Source of the DNA: Amycolatopsis sp. GM8
GTDB lineage: Bacteria; Actinomycetota; Actinomycetes; Mycobacteriales; Pseudonocardiaceae
Length of the DNA: 64,000 nt
NCBI RefSeq assembly: GCF_021653975.1
Contig: NZ_JAJKFK010000007.1
Span: forward strand, 1 to 64,000
Direction of reading: 5' to 3'
Below the pieces are notes generated by a model. The model was given only the letters and a program-made list of their open reading frames with translations, was not told where the DNA came from and did no database searches. How positions within the stretch are numbered: the first letter of the stretch is position 1; the number at the start of each line of letters is the position of its first letter. Below, one piece after another: positions 16,368 through 26,302 of this stretch. The position numbers were made by a program, and so were the translations under genes.

Positions 16368-16593
16368 AGATGTCCTCGCCGGACGGGCAGGCTCCAGGAT
16401 GACTGACCCCAAGGGATCTCACCTTGAGTGGGTGGTTGAGTTGGGTGGTCATCCCGTCGCCTGCGGTTTTCGAATATCACTTTTCCTCAGAGCCGCAAGC
16501 ATTGGTCAGTCAGGCGCAAGCCGGGCAGGAAGGTTGCGGCCCTGACGAAAAGTGATCGTTCCTGTGACAGGCGACGGGATGACCACCCAACTC
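16368..16593 (-). repeat. 226-bp intergenic element with 156-bp inverted repeat, copy 1
   Basis: The last 156 bp (16438-16593) is a long inverted repeat. The outer 26-nt arms at 16438-16463 and 16568-16593 are perfect complements. Inner stems are ATCACTTTTC/GAAAAGTGAT and a 12-nt stem around GCCGCAA/TTGCGGC with one mismatch; the remaining loop is variable. The first 70 bp (16368-16437) is conserved but not part of the large stem. It ends 22 bp from the stop codon of the minus-strand gene at 16616. Copies 2 and 3 have exactly the same length. Small frames inside it are a consequence of the conserved sequence, not genes. Confidence 0.85.
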
Positions 16594-16615
16594 GCCCCCT
16601 GGGCGTTCCGCCCCC

Positions 16616-17071
16616 CTAAAAGACCGGCAGCGCCTTCCCCCGCTCCTCCACCGACCTCGGCCCAAAAATACGCCGCTCGCCCTCCCCAATCCTCACATCA
16701 TTAATACTCGCCTCGCGCCGGCGCATCAGGCCGTCGTCGCTGAATTCCCACAGTTCGTTGCCGTAGCTGCGGTACCACTGCCCCGACGCGTCGTGGCATT
16801 CGTACTGGAAACGTACCGCGATCCGGTTCCCGTGGAAGCCCCAGAGTTCCTTGCGCAGCGCGTAGTCCAGTTCGCGGTTCCATTTGCCCGTCAAGAACTT
16901 CACGATCGCGGCACGCCCGACGACATGCTGGTCGCGGTTACGCCACACCGAGTCTTCGGTGTAGGCCAGTGCGACCTTCTCGGGGTCACGCGTGTTCCAG
17001 GCGTCTTCCGCGGCCTGGACCTTCTGCGCGGCGGTGGTCTCGTCGAACGGCGGGAATGGTGGGCGGCTCAT
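16616..17071 (-). CDS. Nuclear transport factor 2-like protein, DUF1348
   Basis: 151 aa, one cystatin/NTF2-like domain. The DUF1348 pattern is clear: [61 protein letters not shown] and the end [10 protein letters not shown]. Members are small soluble proteins without an assigned reaction. The start is taken at ATG 17071, where family similarity begins. It is monocistronic, with a hairpin upstream at 17115-17152 separating it from aceB. Confidence 0.85.
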   Translation of the reverse strand: MSRPPFPPFDETTAAQKVQAAEDAWNTRDPEKVALAYTEDSVWRNRDQHVVGRAAIVKFLTGKWNRELDYALRKELWGFHGNRIAVRFQYECHDASGQWYRSYGNELWEFSDDGLMRRREASINDVRIGEGERRIFGPRSVEERGKALPVF

Positions 17072-17114
17072 GATCCCGAGCATAGAGAACCAGCGTTCTC
17101 CTCGCCAGTGCGAA

Positions 17115-17152
17115 ACAGGCCCGGTGGAGGTTGGGGACCCCACCGGGCCTGT
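17115..17152 (-). terminator. Hairpin between aceB and the DUF1348 gene
   Basis: A perfect 13-bp stem (ACAGGCCCGGTGG with CCACCGGGCCTGT) and a 12-nt loop lies about 70 bp after the aceB stop. It has no T-run but should form a stable terminator for aceB. Confidence 0.65.
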
Positions 17153-17185
17153 GACCGCGCTGTCCGGCCAGAGATCAGCGCGAGC

Positions 17186-17214
17186 CGTTTTCCCTGTCAG
17201 GAGGAGGGAAAACG
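17186..17214 (-). terminator. Second hairpin directly after the aceB stop
   Basis: A perfect 10-bp stem (CGTTTTCCCT with AGGGAAAACG, 9-nt loop) lies 5 bp after the aceB stop codon. The A/T-rich lower stem resembles an intrinsic terminator with its U-tract folded into the stem. Confidence 0.6.
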
Positions 17215-17219
17215 ACCAG

Positions 17220-18818
17220 TCAGAGATCCGTCAGATACCGGGCATACGCACCGGTCGTCAGGAACCCGGGCAACCGCTCGCCCAGCGCCGTTTCGACGAA
17301 GATCTTCCGGGCATCGTCCAGGCGACCAGCACCGACATCCGCCCGCACCGAGGCCATCTCCTCGTCCAGCCACGACGAAACCAGCTCCGGCGTCACCGCG
17401 GTACCGTCGTCGAGTTTCGTGCCGTTGCGGATCCATTGCCACACCTGGCAACGAACGATCTCGGCCGTCGCGGCGTCTTCCATCAGGTTGAAGATCGCCG
17501 CCGCACCGGTCCCGCGCAGCCACGAGTCGATGTAGCGCAGCGCCACGTTGATGTTGGAGCGAACACCCTTCTCGGTGACTTCACCGCCGGCGCTCGCCAC
17601 GTTGAGCAAGTCGTCCTCGGAGACCGAGACGTCATCACGCAAGCGTCCGAGCTGGTTGGGCCAGCCGCCGAGCACCTCGGTGAACACCTCGTCGCACACC
17701 GGCACGAGACCCGGGTGCGCGACCCAGGAACCATCGAAACCGTCACCGGCCTCGCGTTCCTTGTCCTGCCGCACCTTGTCGAAGGCAATGGCGTTCGCCT
17801 CGGGGTCCTTGCTCGGGATGAACGCCGCCATCCCGCCGATCGCGTAGGCGCCGCGCTTGTGGCAGGTGCTCACCAGCAGCTCGGTGTAGGCCCGCATGAA
17901 CGGCACCGTCATCGTCACCTGCGCCCGGTCCGGCAGCACGAAGTCCGCACCGTGCTCGGCGAAGTTCTTGATCATCGAGAAGATGTAGTCCCAGCGCCCG
18001 GCGTTGAGGCCCGACGCGTGCTCCCGCAGCTCGTACAGGATCTCGTCCATCTCGAACGCCGCGGTGATCGTCTCGATCAGCACGGTGGCCCGGACGGTGC
18101 CCCGCGGGATACCGAGTTCCCGTTGCGCCATCAGGAAAACATCGTTCCACAGCCGCGCCTCGAGGTGGCTCTCCAGCTTCGGCAGGTAGAAGTACGGCCC
18201 GGTCCCCCGCGCGATCAGCTGACGCGCGTTGTGGAAGAAGTACAGCCCGAAGTCCACCAGGCTCGCCGACACCGGACGGCCGTCGATGCGGATGTGCTTC
18301 TCCACCAGGTGCCAGCCACGCGGCCGCGCGACGATCGTGGCGGGGCTGTCGGCGATCGCGTAGTGCTTGTCCCCCACCGAAAAGTCGATCCCGCGCCGGA
18401 TCGCGTCGCGCAGGTTCAGCTGCCCGCCGATGATGTTGGCCCAGGTCGGCGACGTCGCGTCCTCGAAGTCCGCGAGCCACACCTTCGCGCCGGAGTTCAG
18501 CGCGTTGACCGTCATCTTCCGGTCGGTGGGGCCGGTGATCTCGACCCGCCGGTCCTCCAGGCCGGGCGCCGCGGGCGCCACCTGCCACGAGGAGTCGTTG
18601 CGCAGCCACCGGGTCTCCGGCAGGAAACCGAGCGGCCGCTCACCCGACGCGAGCTTCTCCCGCCGCTGCCGCCGCGCGTCGAGCAGTTCCCGGCGCCGGC
18701 CGGCGAAAGCGTTGTCCAGCTTGGCGATGAAGTCCACCGCGGCCGGGGTGAGGATCTCGTCGAACCGGTCCCCGCCGGGACCGGCGACCTCGATGCGGGA
18801 CGCGAACCTGCTAGCCAT
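17220..18818 (-). CDS. aceB: Malate synthase A
   Basis: 532 aa, the usual length for the A form. It condenses glyoxylate with acetyl-CoA to malate, the second step of the glyoxylate shunt. Family marks include [28 protein letters not shown], the catalytic region [25 protein letters not shown] and the C-terminal [10 protein letters not shown]. Start ATG 18818, behind AGGAGGAGT. It lies 67 bp downstream of aceA on the same strand with a hairpin between. Mycobacteria mostly use the G form (glcB), so an A-form next to aceA is informative. Confidence 0.96.
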   Translation of the reverse strand: MASRFASRIEVAGPGGDRFDEILTPAAVDFIAKLDNAFAGRRRELLDARRQRREKLASGERPLGFLPETRWLRNDSSWQVAPAAPGLEDRRVEITGPTDRKMTVNALNSGAKVWLADFEDATSPTWANIIGGQLNLRDAIRRGIDFSVGDKHYAIADSPATIVARPRGWHLVEKHIRIDGRPVSASLVDFGLYFFHNARQLIARGTGPYFYLPKLESHLEARLWNDVFLMAQRELGIPRGTVRATVLIETITAAFEMDEILYELREHASGLNAGRWDYIFSMIKNFAEHGADFVLPDRAQVTMTVPFMRAYTELLVSTCHKRGAYAIGGMAAFIPSKDPEANAIAFDKVRQDKEREAGDGFDGSWVAHPGLVPVCDEVFTEVLGGWPNQLGRLRDDVSVSEDDLLNVASAGGEVTEKGVRSNINVALRYIDSWLRGTGAAAIFNLMEDAATAEIVRCQVWQWIRNGTKLDDGTAVTPELVSSWLDEEMASVRADVGAGRLDDARKIFVETALGERLPGFLTTGAYARYLTDL

Positions 18819-18839
18819 GACGACTCCTCCTAGGAGCTG

Positions 18840-18877
18840 GGGGCCGGTGCCTCCCCCGAAACGAAGGCACCGGCCCC
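18840..18877 (-). terminator. Hairpin between aceA and aceB
   Basis: A perfect 13-bp GC-rich stem, GGGGCCGGTGCCT with AGGCACCGGCCCC, starts about 8 bp after the aceA stop and 21 bp before the aceB start. It probably reduces read-through, making aceA more abundant than aceB, or stabilises the aceA 3' end. Confidence 0.7.
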
Positions 18878-18885
18878 GGGAAAAC

Positions 18886-20163
<1,278 letters not shown>

Positions 20164-20176
20164 GAGATGTCTCCAC

Positions 20177-20193
20177 CTTTGCAAACTTTGCGA
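20177..20193. promoter_or_regulatory. Candidate RamB operator (CTTTGCAAACTTTGCGA)
   Basis: The site holds two overlapping TTTGC/GCAAA half-motifs just upstream of the aceA start. RamB sites in corynebacteria and mycobacteria contain ACTTTGCAAA-like sequences (from memory). Looser copies lie near 20254-20270 (TTTGCCAATTTCTGCG) and 20291-20315 (GGTTGCGAACTCCCG). The position between aceA and ramB suits regulation of both. Confidence 0.6.
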
Positions 20194-20389
20194 TGAGTCG
20201 CGTCCTGGCATTGACCATGACATGGCCTGGGAAAACAACGCCACAGCTCCAATTTGCCAATTTCTGCGAATTTTCCGTAGCATGTTGTGAAGGTTGCGAA
20301 CTCCCGCTTCGCAGCTGCTGAAAACCTTCGTGACTGAACCGGTTCCGTGATCGGTCAGGCCGGGAAGATCTCCGATCGAGAGGCGTGGA

Positions 20390-21814
20390 ATGGACAAAAC
20401 CTTCGCCGGGGCGAAGCTCCGTCATCTCCGGGAAAGCCGGTCGATGAGCCAGGCCGACGCCGCCCGGCTGCTGGATATCAGCCCCAGCTACCTCAACCAG
20501 ATCGAGCACAACTCCCGCCCGCTGACCGTGCCGGTGCTGCTGCGCATCACCGAGGCGTTCGGCGTGGACACCGAGTTCTTCGCCAACAACGACACCGCGC
20601 GCCTGGTCGCGGACGTGCGCGAAGCGATGCTCGACGAGGCCGTCGGCATCGAGGCCACCACCAGCGAGCTGAACGACCTGGCGACGAACCTGCCGACCGT
20701 CGCGCAGGCGCTGGTGAAGCTGCACCGCAGCTACCGCAACGCGGTCGAGACCACGGCCGCGCTGGTCACCGAGAACGGCATGGGCCTGCACGGCAGCGCC
20801 GCGGCGCCGCTGCCGCACGAGGAGGTCCGGGACTTCTTCTACGAGCGCGAGAACTACGTCGCCGAGCTGGACGAGCGCGCCGAGCAGCTGGCCGGCGAAA
20901 TCGACCTGCGCCGCGGCAGCGTGCACCAGGCGCTGCTGGACAGGCTCGCTGGGCACTACGGGGTCCGGGTCACGAGCGAGGGCTTGGACGAGGCGGCCGG
21001 CCAGCAGCACCGGTACGAGCCCGGTGCGCGGGTGTTGCGCATGGCGCCGAGCCTGCGGGTCGGGCAGCGGGCGTTCCGGATGGCGTCGCAGATCGCGCTG
21101 CTCGAGTACGACGACCTGATCACCGAGCTGGCGGACTCGTGGGCGTTCTCGGGCCCGGCGGCGCGCTCGCTCGGGCGGGTCGGGCTGGCGAACTACTTCG
21201 CGGGCGCGCTGATCCTGCCGTACGGCCCGTTCGTGTCCATGGCGGAGAAGTACCGGTACGACATCGAGCGCCTGTGCGACCATTTCGGCGTCGGGTTCGA
21301 GACGGTGTGCCACCGGCTGTCCACGTTGCAGCGACCCAAGATGCGCGGGGTGCCGTTCTCGTTCGTGCGGGTCGATCGCGCGGGGAACATGTCGAAACGC
21401 CAGTCCGCGGCGGGTTTCCACTTCTCACGGGTCGGCGGCGCGTGTCCACTGTGGAACATCTACGAGGCGTTCACCGCGCCGGGCAAGATCATCACGCAGA
21501 TCGCGACGCTGCCGGACGGCAAGAGCTACTTCTGGATCGCCCGGACGATCGCGCGCAACATCGGCGGGTACGGCAGCCCGGGCAAGATGTTCAGCGTCGG
21601 CCTCGGCTGCGAGCTGCGGCACGCGCGGCGGCTGGTGTACTCGACGGGCCTGGACCTGGACGATCGCGCGGCCGCGACGCCGATCGGGATGGGCTGCAAG
21701 GTGTGCGACCGCCCGGCCTGCCCGCAACGCGCGTTCCCCACCATCGGCAAGCAGCTCACGGTCGACGAGAACACCAGCACCTTCGTCCCTTACCCGGCCG
21801 TCCCCAAGACCTGA
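20390..21814 (+). CDS. ramB: RamB-type acetate/glyoxylate regulator
   Basis: 474 aa. The N-terminal XRE helix-turn-helix (about 8-62, [20 protein letters not shown]) binds DNA. The middle resembles the ImmA/IrrE-like region but has no HEXXH, so no protease activity is expected. The C-terminal part is the short-chain acyl-CoA regulator domain and ends with a cysteine cluster, [15 protein letters not shown] at 435-449. In Corynebacterium RamB represses aceA, aceB and acetate genes; in mycobacteria it controls icl1. Divergence from aceA supports the same role here. Confidence 0.92.
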   Translation: MDKTFAGAKLRHLRESRSMSQADAARLLDISPSYLNQIEHNSRPLTVPVLLRITEAFGVDTEFFANNDTARLVADVREAMLDEAVGIEATTSELNDLATNLPTVAQALVKLHRSYRNAVETTAALVTENGMGLHGSAAAPLPHEEVRDFFYERENYVAELDERAEQLAGEIDLRRGSVHQALLDRLAGHYGVRVTSEGLDEAAGQQHRYEPGARVLRMAPSLRVGQRAFRMASQIALLEYDDLITELADSWAFSGPAARSLGRVGLANYFAGALILPYGPFVSMAEKYRYDIERLCDHFGVGFETVCHRLSTLQRPKMRGVPFSFVRVDRAGNMSKRQSAAGFHFSRVGGACPLWNIYEAFTAPGKIITQIATLPDGKSYFWIARTIARNIGGYGSPGKMFSVGLGCELRHARRLVYSTGLDLDDRAAATPIGMGCKVCDRPACPQRAFPTIGKQLTVDENTSTFVPYPAVPKT

Positions 21815-21818
21815 CCGC

Positions 21819-21990
21819 CCGCGAGTCCGACGCTCGCGACGACGAGTCCGACACCGGAGACGGCGAGTCCAACACCAGGGACGGCGAGTCCGACACTCGT
21901 GCGGCGCGGGTCCTCCGGGGTGCCCCATGAGTGTCGAACTCGCTGTACTGAACGTCGAACTCGGCGTATCGGGCGTCGGACTCGCGGGGG
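21819..21990. repeat. Class I 21-bp repeats, four forward and three inverted units
   Basis: Four 21-bp units with the core GCGAGTCCGAC run forward from 21819, then about 30 bp of spacer, then three units in the opposite polarity (core GTCGAACTCGC). The facing pair 21886-21898 and 21929-21941 forms a 13-nt stem with one mismatch. The block fills the whole gap between two convergent genes (ramB and DUF2332), so a two-way terminator role is likely. Confidence 0.8.
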
Positions 21991-22935
21991 TCAGAGCCAG
22001 TCGAGCCAGGTGCCGTGCGGGTCGGTGAGGGCGATCGGGCGGTGGTCGCGCGCGAGGACGCAGCCGTCGCGGGCGATCACCGCGTCGTGCTCTCGGGAGA
22101 TGCCGGGGGTCACGCGCGGCGACTCGTTCGACAGCCAGACCGCGCCCGACTCCGCGACCGCGGCGGCGAACGCCTCCCGGTCCGCGGCTTCGCGCACGTA
22201 CATCATGACCGCCGTGTGGAACACCACCAGTGTCGCGTCGCGGGGCGCTTCCGCTGCCAGGGCAAGGAAATCGGCGCGCAGGTCACCGCGGTGCACCGGC
22301 GGCGGGTCGCGGCGGGCGATCTCCAGCGCGCCACGCAGCCGCGGGATCCGCTCCTCCTCCCCCGGCCAGATCAGCGCCTCCAGCCACGCGCAGTCATCCG
22401 GGTCCCGCACGTCGAGCGGGTTCAGGTCGAGCCCGGCACGCCACACCACGTCCGGCACCCGGGACGGCAACGGCGTGGCGTCGTTGGCTGTGCACGGCAG
22501 CATCAGCTCACCGGGGATCCGCACCCGGCCGTAGTCGTACCCGTACCGGTCCGGCTGCAGGCACAATCCCGCCGAGGCCCCGACTTCCAGCAGTGCCAAC
22601 GGTTGTGGCAGCGAAGCGAGCGCGGGCAACAAGGTCGCGCACCGCGCCGGCTCGTTGGTCTGCGTCGCCCGCGCCAGCATCACGTCACGGATCTCGCCGG
22701 TGCGGTCGGCGAACGAGGCGCGGAACGACGGCCAGTCCCGGATCGGCCCGCACAGGTACTGCACGGCGCCGTACAGGATGTTCGGCTGCCACTTCACCGG
22801 TGGCAGCGCGGCGAGAAACGCGAGCACCTCCCGATCGTCGGCCACCCGCATCGAGATGTCGGTGTAGACCGGGGACCGCCCGCCCGTCTCGATCTCGCCG
22901 AACCGCCGGTAGATCCGGGCCACTGTCTCGGTCAC
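21991..22935 (-). CDS. DUF2332 family protein
   Basis: 314 aa, GTG start at 22935. The family is common in actinobacteria and has no assigned reaction. Conserved pieces include LLEVGASAGLCL, which resembles a SAM-binding glycine loop, WRAGLDLNPLDV, and LVVFHTAVMMYV. A methyltransferase-like fold is possible but the usual acidic motif II is not evident. It lies 3 bp after the hexapeptide acyltransferase gene and probably shares its transcript. Confidence 0.8.
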   Translation of the reverse strand: MTETVARIYRRFGEIETGGRSPVYTDISMRVADDREVLAFLAALPPVKWQPNILYGAVQYLCGPIRDWPSFRASFADRTGEIRDVMLARATQTNEPARCATLLPALASLPQPLALLEVGASAGLCLQPDRYGYDYGRVRIPGELMLPCTANDATPLPSRVPDVVWRAGLDLNPLDVRDPDDCAWLEALIWPGEEERIPRLRGALEIARRDPPPVHRGDLRADFLALAAEAPRDATLVVFHTAVMMYVREAADREAFAAAVAESGAVWLSNESPRVTPGISREHDAVIARDGCVLARDHRPIALTDPHGTWLDWL

Positions 22936-22938
22936 CGG

Positions 22939-23694
22939 CTAGCCCTCGCCCAGGGTCTGCCGCAGCGCGTTGTCCGCCTTGCGGGCCATGTCCTTGATCG
23001 CTTCGCGCCGCGCGGTGTCGGCCTCGTAGTCCGCGCGACGGTCCCGCACCACGCGCGCCGGCGAGCCGACCGCGATCGCGTAGTCCGGGATGTCGCCGCG
23101 CACCACCGCGTGTGCCCCCAGCACGACGCCCCGGCCGACGCGCGTGCCGCGCAGCACCGAGACCTTCGTGCCGATCCACGTGTCCGGCCCGATCCGCACG
23201 GGCGACTTGACGATGCCCTGGTCCTTGATCGGCAGGTGGATATCGCTGGTCACGTGGTCGAAATCGCAGATGTACACCCAGTCCGCGACGAGCGTGGCCG
23301 CGCCGAGTTCGATGTCGAGGTAGCAGTTGATCACGTTCTGCCGCCCGAACACGGCCTTGTCCCCGATCCGCAGCGAACCCTCGTGGCAGCGGATCGCGTT
23401 GCCGTCACCGATGTGCACCCAGCGGCCGATCTCCAGGCGCCCGTATCCGGGACGGCAGTGGATCTCGACGTCCTTGCCGAGGAACACCATGCCCCGCAGG
23501 ATGATGTGTGGGTTGGCGAGCCGGAACTTCAGCAACCGCCAGTACCGCACGAGGTACCACGGCGTGTAGGCGCGGTTGCGCAGCACCCAGCGCAGCGACT
23601 CGGCGGTCAGGAACCGCGCCTGCCGAGGGTCCCGCTTCGCCCGCCGCCAAGCCCCCAGCCGGGAAAGCACGGGCGATCCCCACATGGATGTCAT
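22939..23694 (-). CDS. Hexapeptide-repeat (LbH) acyltransferase, Rv3034c-like
   Basis: 251 aa. After a basic N-terminal region (WVLRNRAYTPWYLVRYWRLL) come left-handed beta-helix turns from about 65 to 205: LGKDVEIHCRPGYGRLEIG, FGRQNVINCYLDIELG, then WIGTKVSVLRGTRVGRGVVLG and PDYAIAVGSPARVV, the usual end of maltose/galactoside O-acetyltransferases. In M. tuberculosis a similar gene follows the Rv3030-Rv3032 cluster, so it may acylate the methylated glucan made by the genes at 12-16 kb; this is inference. It starts 11 bp from the divergent nucleoside hydrolase. Confidence 0.85.
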   Translation of the reverse strand: MTSMWGSPVLSRLGAWRRAKRDPRQARFLTAESLRWVLRNRAYTPWYLVRYWRLLKFRLANPHIILRGMVFLGKDVEIHCRPGYGRLEIGRWVHIGDGNAIRCHEGSLRIGDKAVFGRQNVINCYLDIELGAATLVADWVYICDFDHVTSDIHLPIKDQGIVKSPVRIGPDTWIGTKVSVLRGTRVGRGVVLGAHAVVRGDIPDYAIAVGSPARVVRDRRADYEADTARREAIKDMARKADNALRQTLGEG

Positions 23695-23699
23695 AGGTT
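23694..23699 (+). promoter_or_regulatory. -10 box (TAGGTT) of the nucleoside hydrolase, overlapping the divergent start
   Basis: TAGGTT lies 6 nt before the ATG at 23706. Its first base is the first base of the divergent acyltransferase start codon, so the -35 region of this promoter must lie inside the acyltransferase coding sequence. Confidence 0.45.
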
Positions 23700-23705
23700 G
23701 ACAGT

Positions 23706-24683
23706 ATGCCGAGGAAACTCATCATCGACACGGACCCGGGCGTGGACGACGCGTTCGCGATCTCGCTCGCCGCGCTGAGCGAGGACGTCGACCTGCTCGG
23801 CGTGACAACGGTCTTCGGCAACGTCCCGTTGGAGAACACCACGCGCAACGCCCTGCGCGTGCTGCAGTTGTGCGGCCGCGCCGACGTCCCGGTCGCGGCC
23901 GGTGCGCACCGCCCGCTGGTGCATCCGCAGATCGCCCGCGCCGGACACGTGCACGGCATGGACGGGCTCTCCGGCCGGTCCGCCGCGCTGCCCGAGCCGG
24001 AGCGCGAACTCGAGCCCGGCGGCGCGGTCGGGTTGCTGGTTTCCTTGCTGGAAGCGGCGGACGAGCCCGTGACGATCACGCCGATCGGGCCGATGACCAA
24101 CATCGCCCTGCTGCTCGCCGCGCACCCGCACGTCAAGCCGAAGATCGACCGGATCGTGCTGATGGGCGGCGGGGTCGACCGCGGCAACAGCACGGCCGCG
24201 GCGGAGTTCAACATCTGGAGCGACCCGGAGGCGGCCCGGCGGGTGCTCGTCGAAGAGGACGTGCCGTGCGTGATGGTGCCCCTCGACCTGACCTACCGGT
24301 GCGCCGTCGACACCGCGTGGCTGGGAAAGCTCGCCTCGACCGGCCCGATCGGCGCCGCGCTCGAAGCGCTCACCCCGGACTACCTCGCCTCCTACCGGCG
24401 CGCGCTCGGCTGGGACGGGATCGTGCTGCACGACGCGGTCGCGGTGGCCGAAGCGATCAGCCCCGGCATCCTGCGCACCGAGTCGTACCCGATCGAGGTC
24501 GACACGACGTTCGGGCCTGGGCGCGGCGCCACCCTCGTCGACCGCCGGCTGCCCGGCATGCGCGGCGAAGGTGAGGGCGCGACCGCCCAGGGCGCCGTTC
24601 AGGTCGCGGTGGATACCGACGTGAACGGCCTTGGGGAGTTCGTGCTAGGCCGGCTCACGAGGCCCACGGCTGCGGCATCCTGA
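23706..24683 (+). CDS. Inosine-uridine preferring nucleoside hydrolase
   Basis: 325 aa. It hydrolyses the N-glycosidic bond of ribonucleosides to base and ribose. The Ca2+-binding N-terminal motif is DTDPGVDD at 8-15; ITPIGPMTNIALLL, VLMGGGVDRGN, EFNIWSDPEAA and the catalytic LHDAVAVAEA follow in the expected order. The last 29 bp overlap the convergent pRiA4b-domain gene. It is probably leaderless. Confidence 0.92.
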   Translation: MPRKLIIDTDPGVDDAFAISLAALSEDVDLLGVTTVFGNVPLENTTRNALRVLQLCGRADVPVAAGAHRPLVHPQIARAGHVHGMDGLSGRSAALPEPERELEPGGAVGLLVSLLEAADEPVTITPIGPMTNIALLLAAHPHVKPKIDRIVLMGGGVDRGNSTAAAEFNIWSDPEAARRVLVEEDVPCVMVPLDLTYRCAVDTAWLGKLASTGPIGAALEALTPDYLASYRRALGWDGIVLHDAVAVAEAISPGILRTESYPIEVDTTFGPGRGATLVDRRLPGMRGEGEGATAQGAVQVAVDTDVNGLGEFVLGRLTRPTAAAS

Positions 24684-26136
24684 GCCGGGCGAGCTGCCGG
24701 TCCACCTCCGTGTCCTGCACTGACACGCAGGCCGGGTAGCGCACGCCGGGGTCGGGGTCGACGATCTTCTCGCACGTCACCCGGTACTCCCACGGCTGCG
24801 CGAGGTCGTAGGCGTAGGTGAGCCCGTTACCGGGCCGCGGGAACACTTTGGACAGTCGCAACTCGTGCTCGTCCCGGTGATCAGCCAAGCCGTAGAAGGG
24901 ATCCGAGTAGCGGGCACCGTCCACTTCGAACGCGTGCAGCTCGTCGCCCCGGTGACCGGTGACGATCCGGATGACGTGGTGCAGCGTGCCGAGCGTGGTC
25001 CCGGCCGGCACCAGCACCCGCCACCAGTCCTCGCCGCGCGCGATCTTCAGCTGCTGCACGCGCACCCGGAAGTTCGCCGTGGTCAGCGCGCCGTGCAGCG
25101 CGCGGGCGCCGGGATGATCACTGTCTTCGAGCACGGCCAGCCCACCGCTGTCGCGGACGTAGTGAAACGCGTCCTCAAGACCACGCCGGGCCCGCGCGGC
25201 CAGCGCGTACTCGGTGATCAGCCAGCGGCGTTGCGCGCCGTCGACGCCACGCCCTTCGCCCCAGCTCTTCAGCGCGGCCATCGCGTGCGCGCGCAAGTTC
25301 TTGTACCGCAAGCAGTTCCGCCACGCGGGAAGCGCTTCCCCGCCGAACCCGGCGACCACGTCGACGGCCGCGACCCGCTCGACCGGTGCCGCGTATTCCG
25401 CCGCGTACAGCAGTTGCGCCGCGCCGTAGACCGGGCGGCGGTCATCGAACCAGCGCAGCGCGAGCCGCCAGGCCTCGTCCTCCGGCAAGGGCGCGAGCCG
25501 GGCGAGCATTTCGGCCGCGGGCAGGTCCGGCGTGACGGACTCGGGCGCGCGGGCCTCGAACTTCTCGTGTGCCCAGCGGCCGAGCGCGGTCAGCTGCTTT
25601 TCCTTGTCCAGCGCGCCGAAAATGGTCAGCAGGGTGACCGCGTCGGCGACCGGCAACTCCCCGGTCTGCCGGAAGGATTTGTAGGCGGTCCCGGCGTCCT
25701 CGTACTCGGCGACGATGTCGGCTACGGATTCCAGCGGGGTCTCGTCGGCCGCGGCGGTGAGCACCGCCCGGCAGAGGGTGCACGCGCCGCGGCGGTCCCG
25801 GTCGTGCGACTCGGCGGCGAGCACCGCGTCCAGCCCGGTCAGCCACAGCTGCGCCGGGTCACCGTCCACTTCGCACGCGACCGCCTTCGCGGTGCCGACC
25901 TCGATCAGCCCGGCGGCCTCCGCGGCGACCCACGGCCAGTGGATCGGCGGCACGTCCGCGGCGGTGCGGACCTTCGCGGGCACCTGCACGCCGAGCGCGG
26001 CCGCGGCGGCCGGCAGCTGCGAGGGCTTCAGAACCCCTTTGGCCGTAACGGGTTTACCCCGACCGACCCAGTGCTTGAGCTTGATCGCGTGCGACAGCCC
26101 CCGGCCGGCCAAGGTCGAGATCTGGGACGTCGTCAC
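24655..26136 (-). CDS. Protein with C-terminal pRiA4b ORF-3-like domain
   Basis: 493 aa. Residues about 350-480 match the plasmid pRiA4b ORF-3-like domain: VQQLKIARGEDWWRVLVPAGTT, TLHHVIRIVTGH and VFPRPGNGLTYAYDL, then the usual WEYRVTCEKI. The N-terminal 340 residues are helical and alanine-rich with no family I recognise; CTLC at about 140-143 is a lone CxxC. The domain is common in actinobacteria and on mobile DNA, but no function is known. Its 3' end overlaps the nucleoside hydrolase by 29 bp. Confidence 0.75.
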   Translation of the reverse strand: MTTSQISTLAGRGLSHAIKLKHWVGRGKPVTAKGVLKPSQLPAAAAALGVQVPAKVRTAADVPPIHWPWVAAEAAGLIEVGTAKAVACEVDGDPAQLWLTGLDAVLAAESHDRDRRGACTLCRAVLTAAADETPLESVADIVAEYEDAGTAYKSFRQTGELPVADAVTLLTIFGALDKEKQLTALGRWAHEKFEARAPESVTPDLPAAEMLARLAPLPEDEAWRLALRWFDDRRPVYGAAQLLYAAEYAAPVERVAAVDVVAGFGGEALPAWRNCLRYKNLRAHAMAALKSWGEGRGVDGAQRRWLITEYALAARARRGLEDAFHYVRDSGGLAVLEDSDHPGARALHGALTTANFRVRVQQLKIARGEDWWRVLVPAGTTLGTLHHVIRIVTGHRGDELHAFEVDGARYSDPFYGLADHRDEHELRLSKVFPRPGNGLTYAYDLAQPWEYRVTCEKIVDPDPGVRYPACVSVQDTEVDRQLARLRMPQPWAS

Positions 26137-26264
26137 GCGGAGAGATTAGGCCGGGGCCGATTTTCGCCGATCAGCGGGTTGAGGTGGCCGCCGGTATTGA
26201 TCATGAACGCCGGAATGCGTGAATGCGCGATCGCATTGTGTGAAGGCGTTCGGTTCGTGCTCGC

Positions 26265-26270
26265 TTGACA
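26265..26270 (+). promoter_or_regulatory. -35-like TTGACA upstream of the GNAT gene
   Basis: A perfect TTGACA lies 32 bp before the ATG at 26303. Seventeen bases further on is AAGCGT, a poor -10. The 166-bp gap it sits in is AT-richer than its surroundings. Confidence 0.35.
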
Positions 26271-26302
26271 CAACCGCCGTCACGGACAAGCGTCTTTTCG
26301 TA

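Noticed and set aside
16204-16452. A minus-strand frame starting MTTQLNHP that recurs in the other 226-bp copies
   Set aside because: The frame is conserved only because the DNA element is conserved. It begins inside the inverted-repeat arm, has no ribosome-binding site, and copy 2 ends early.
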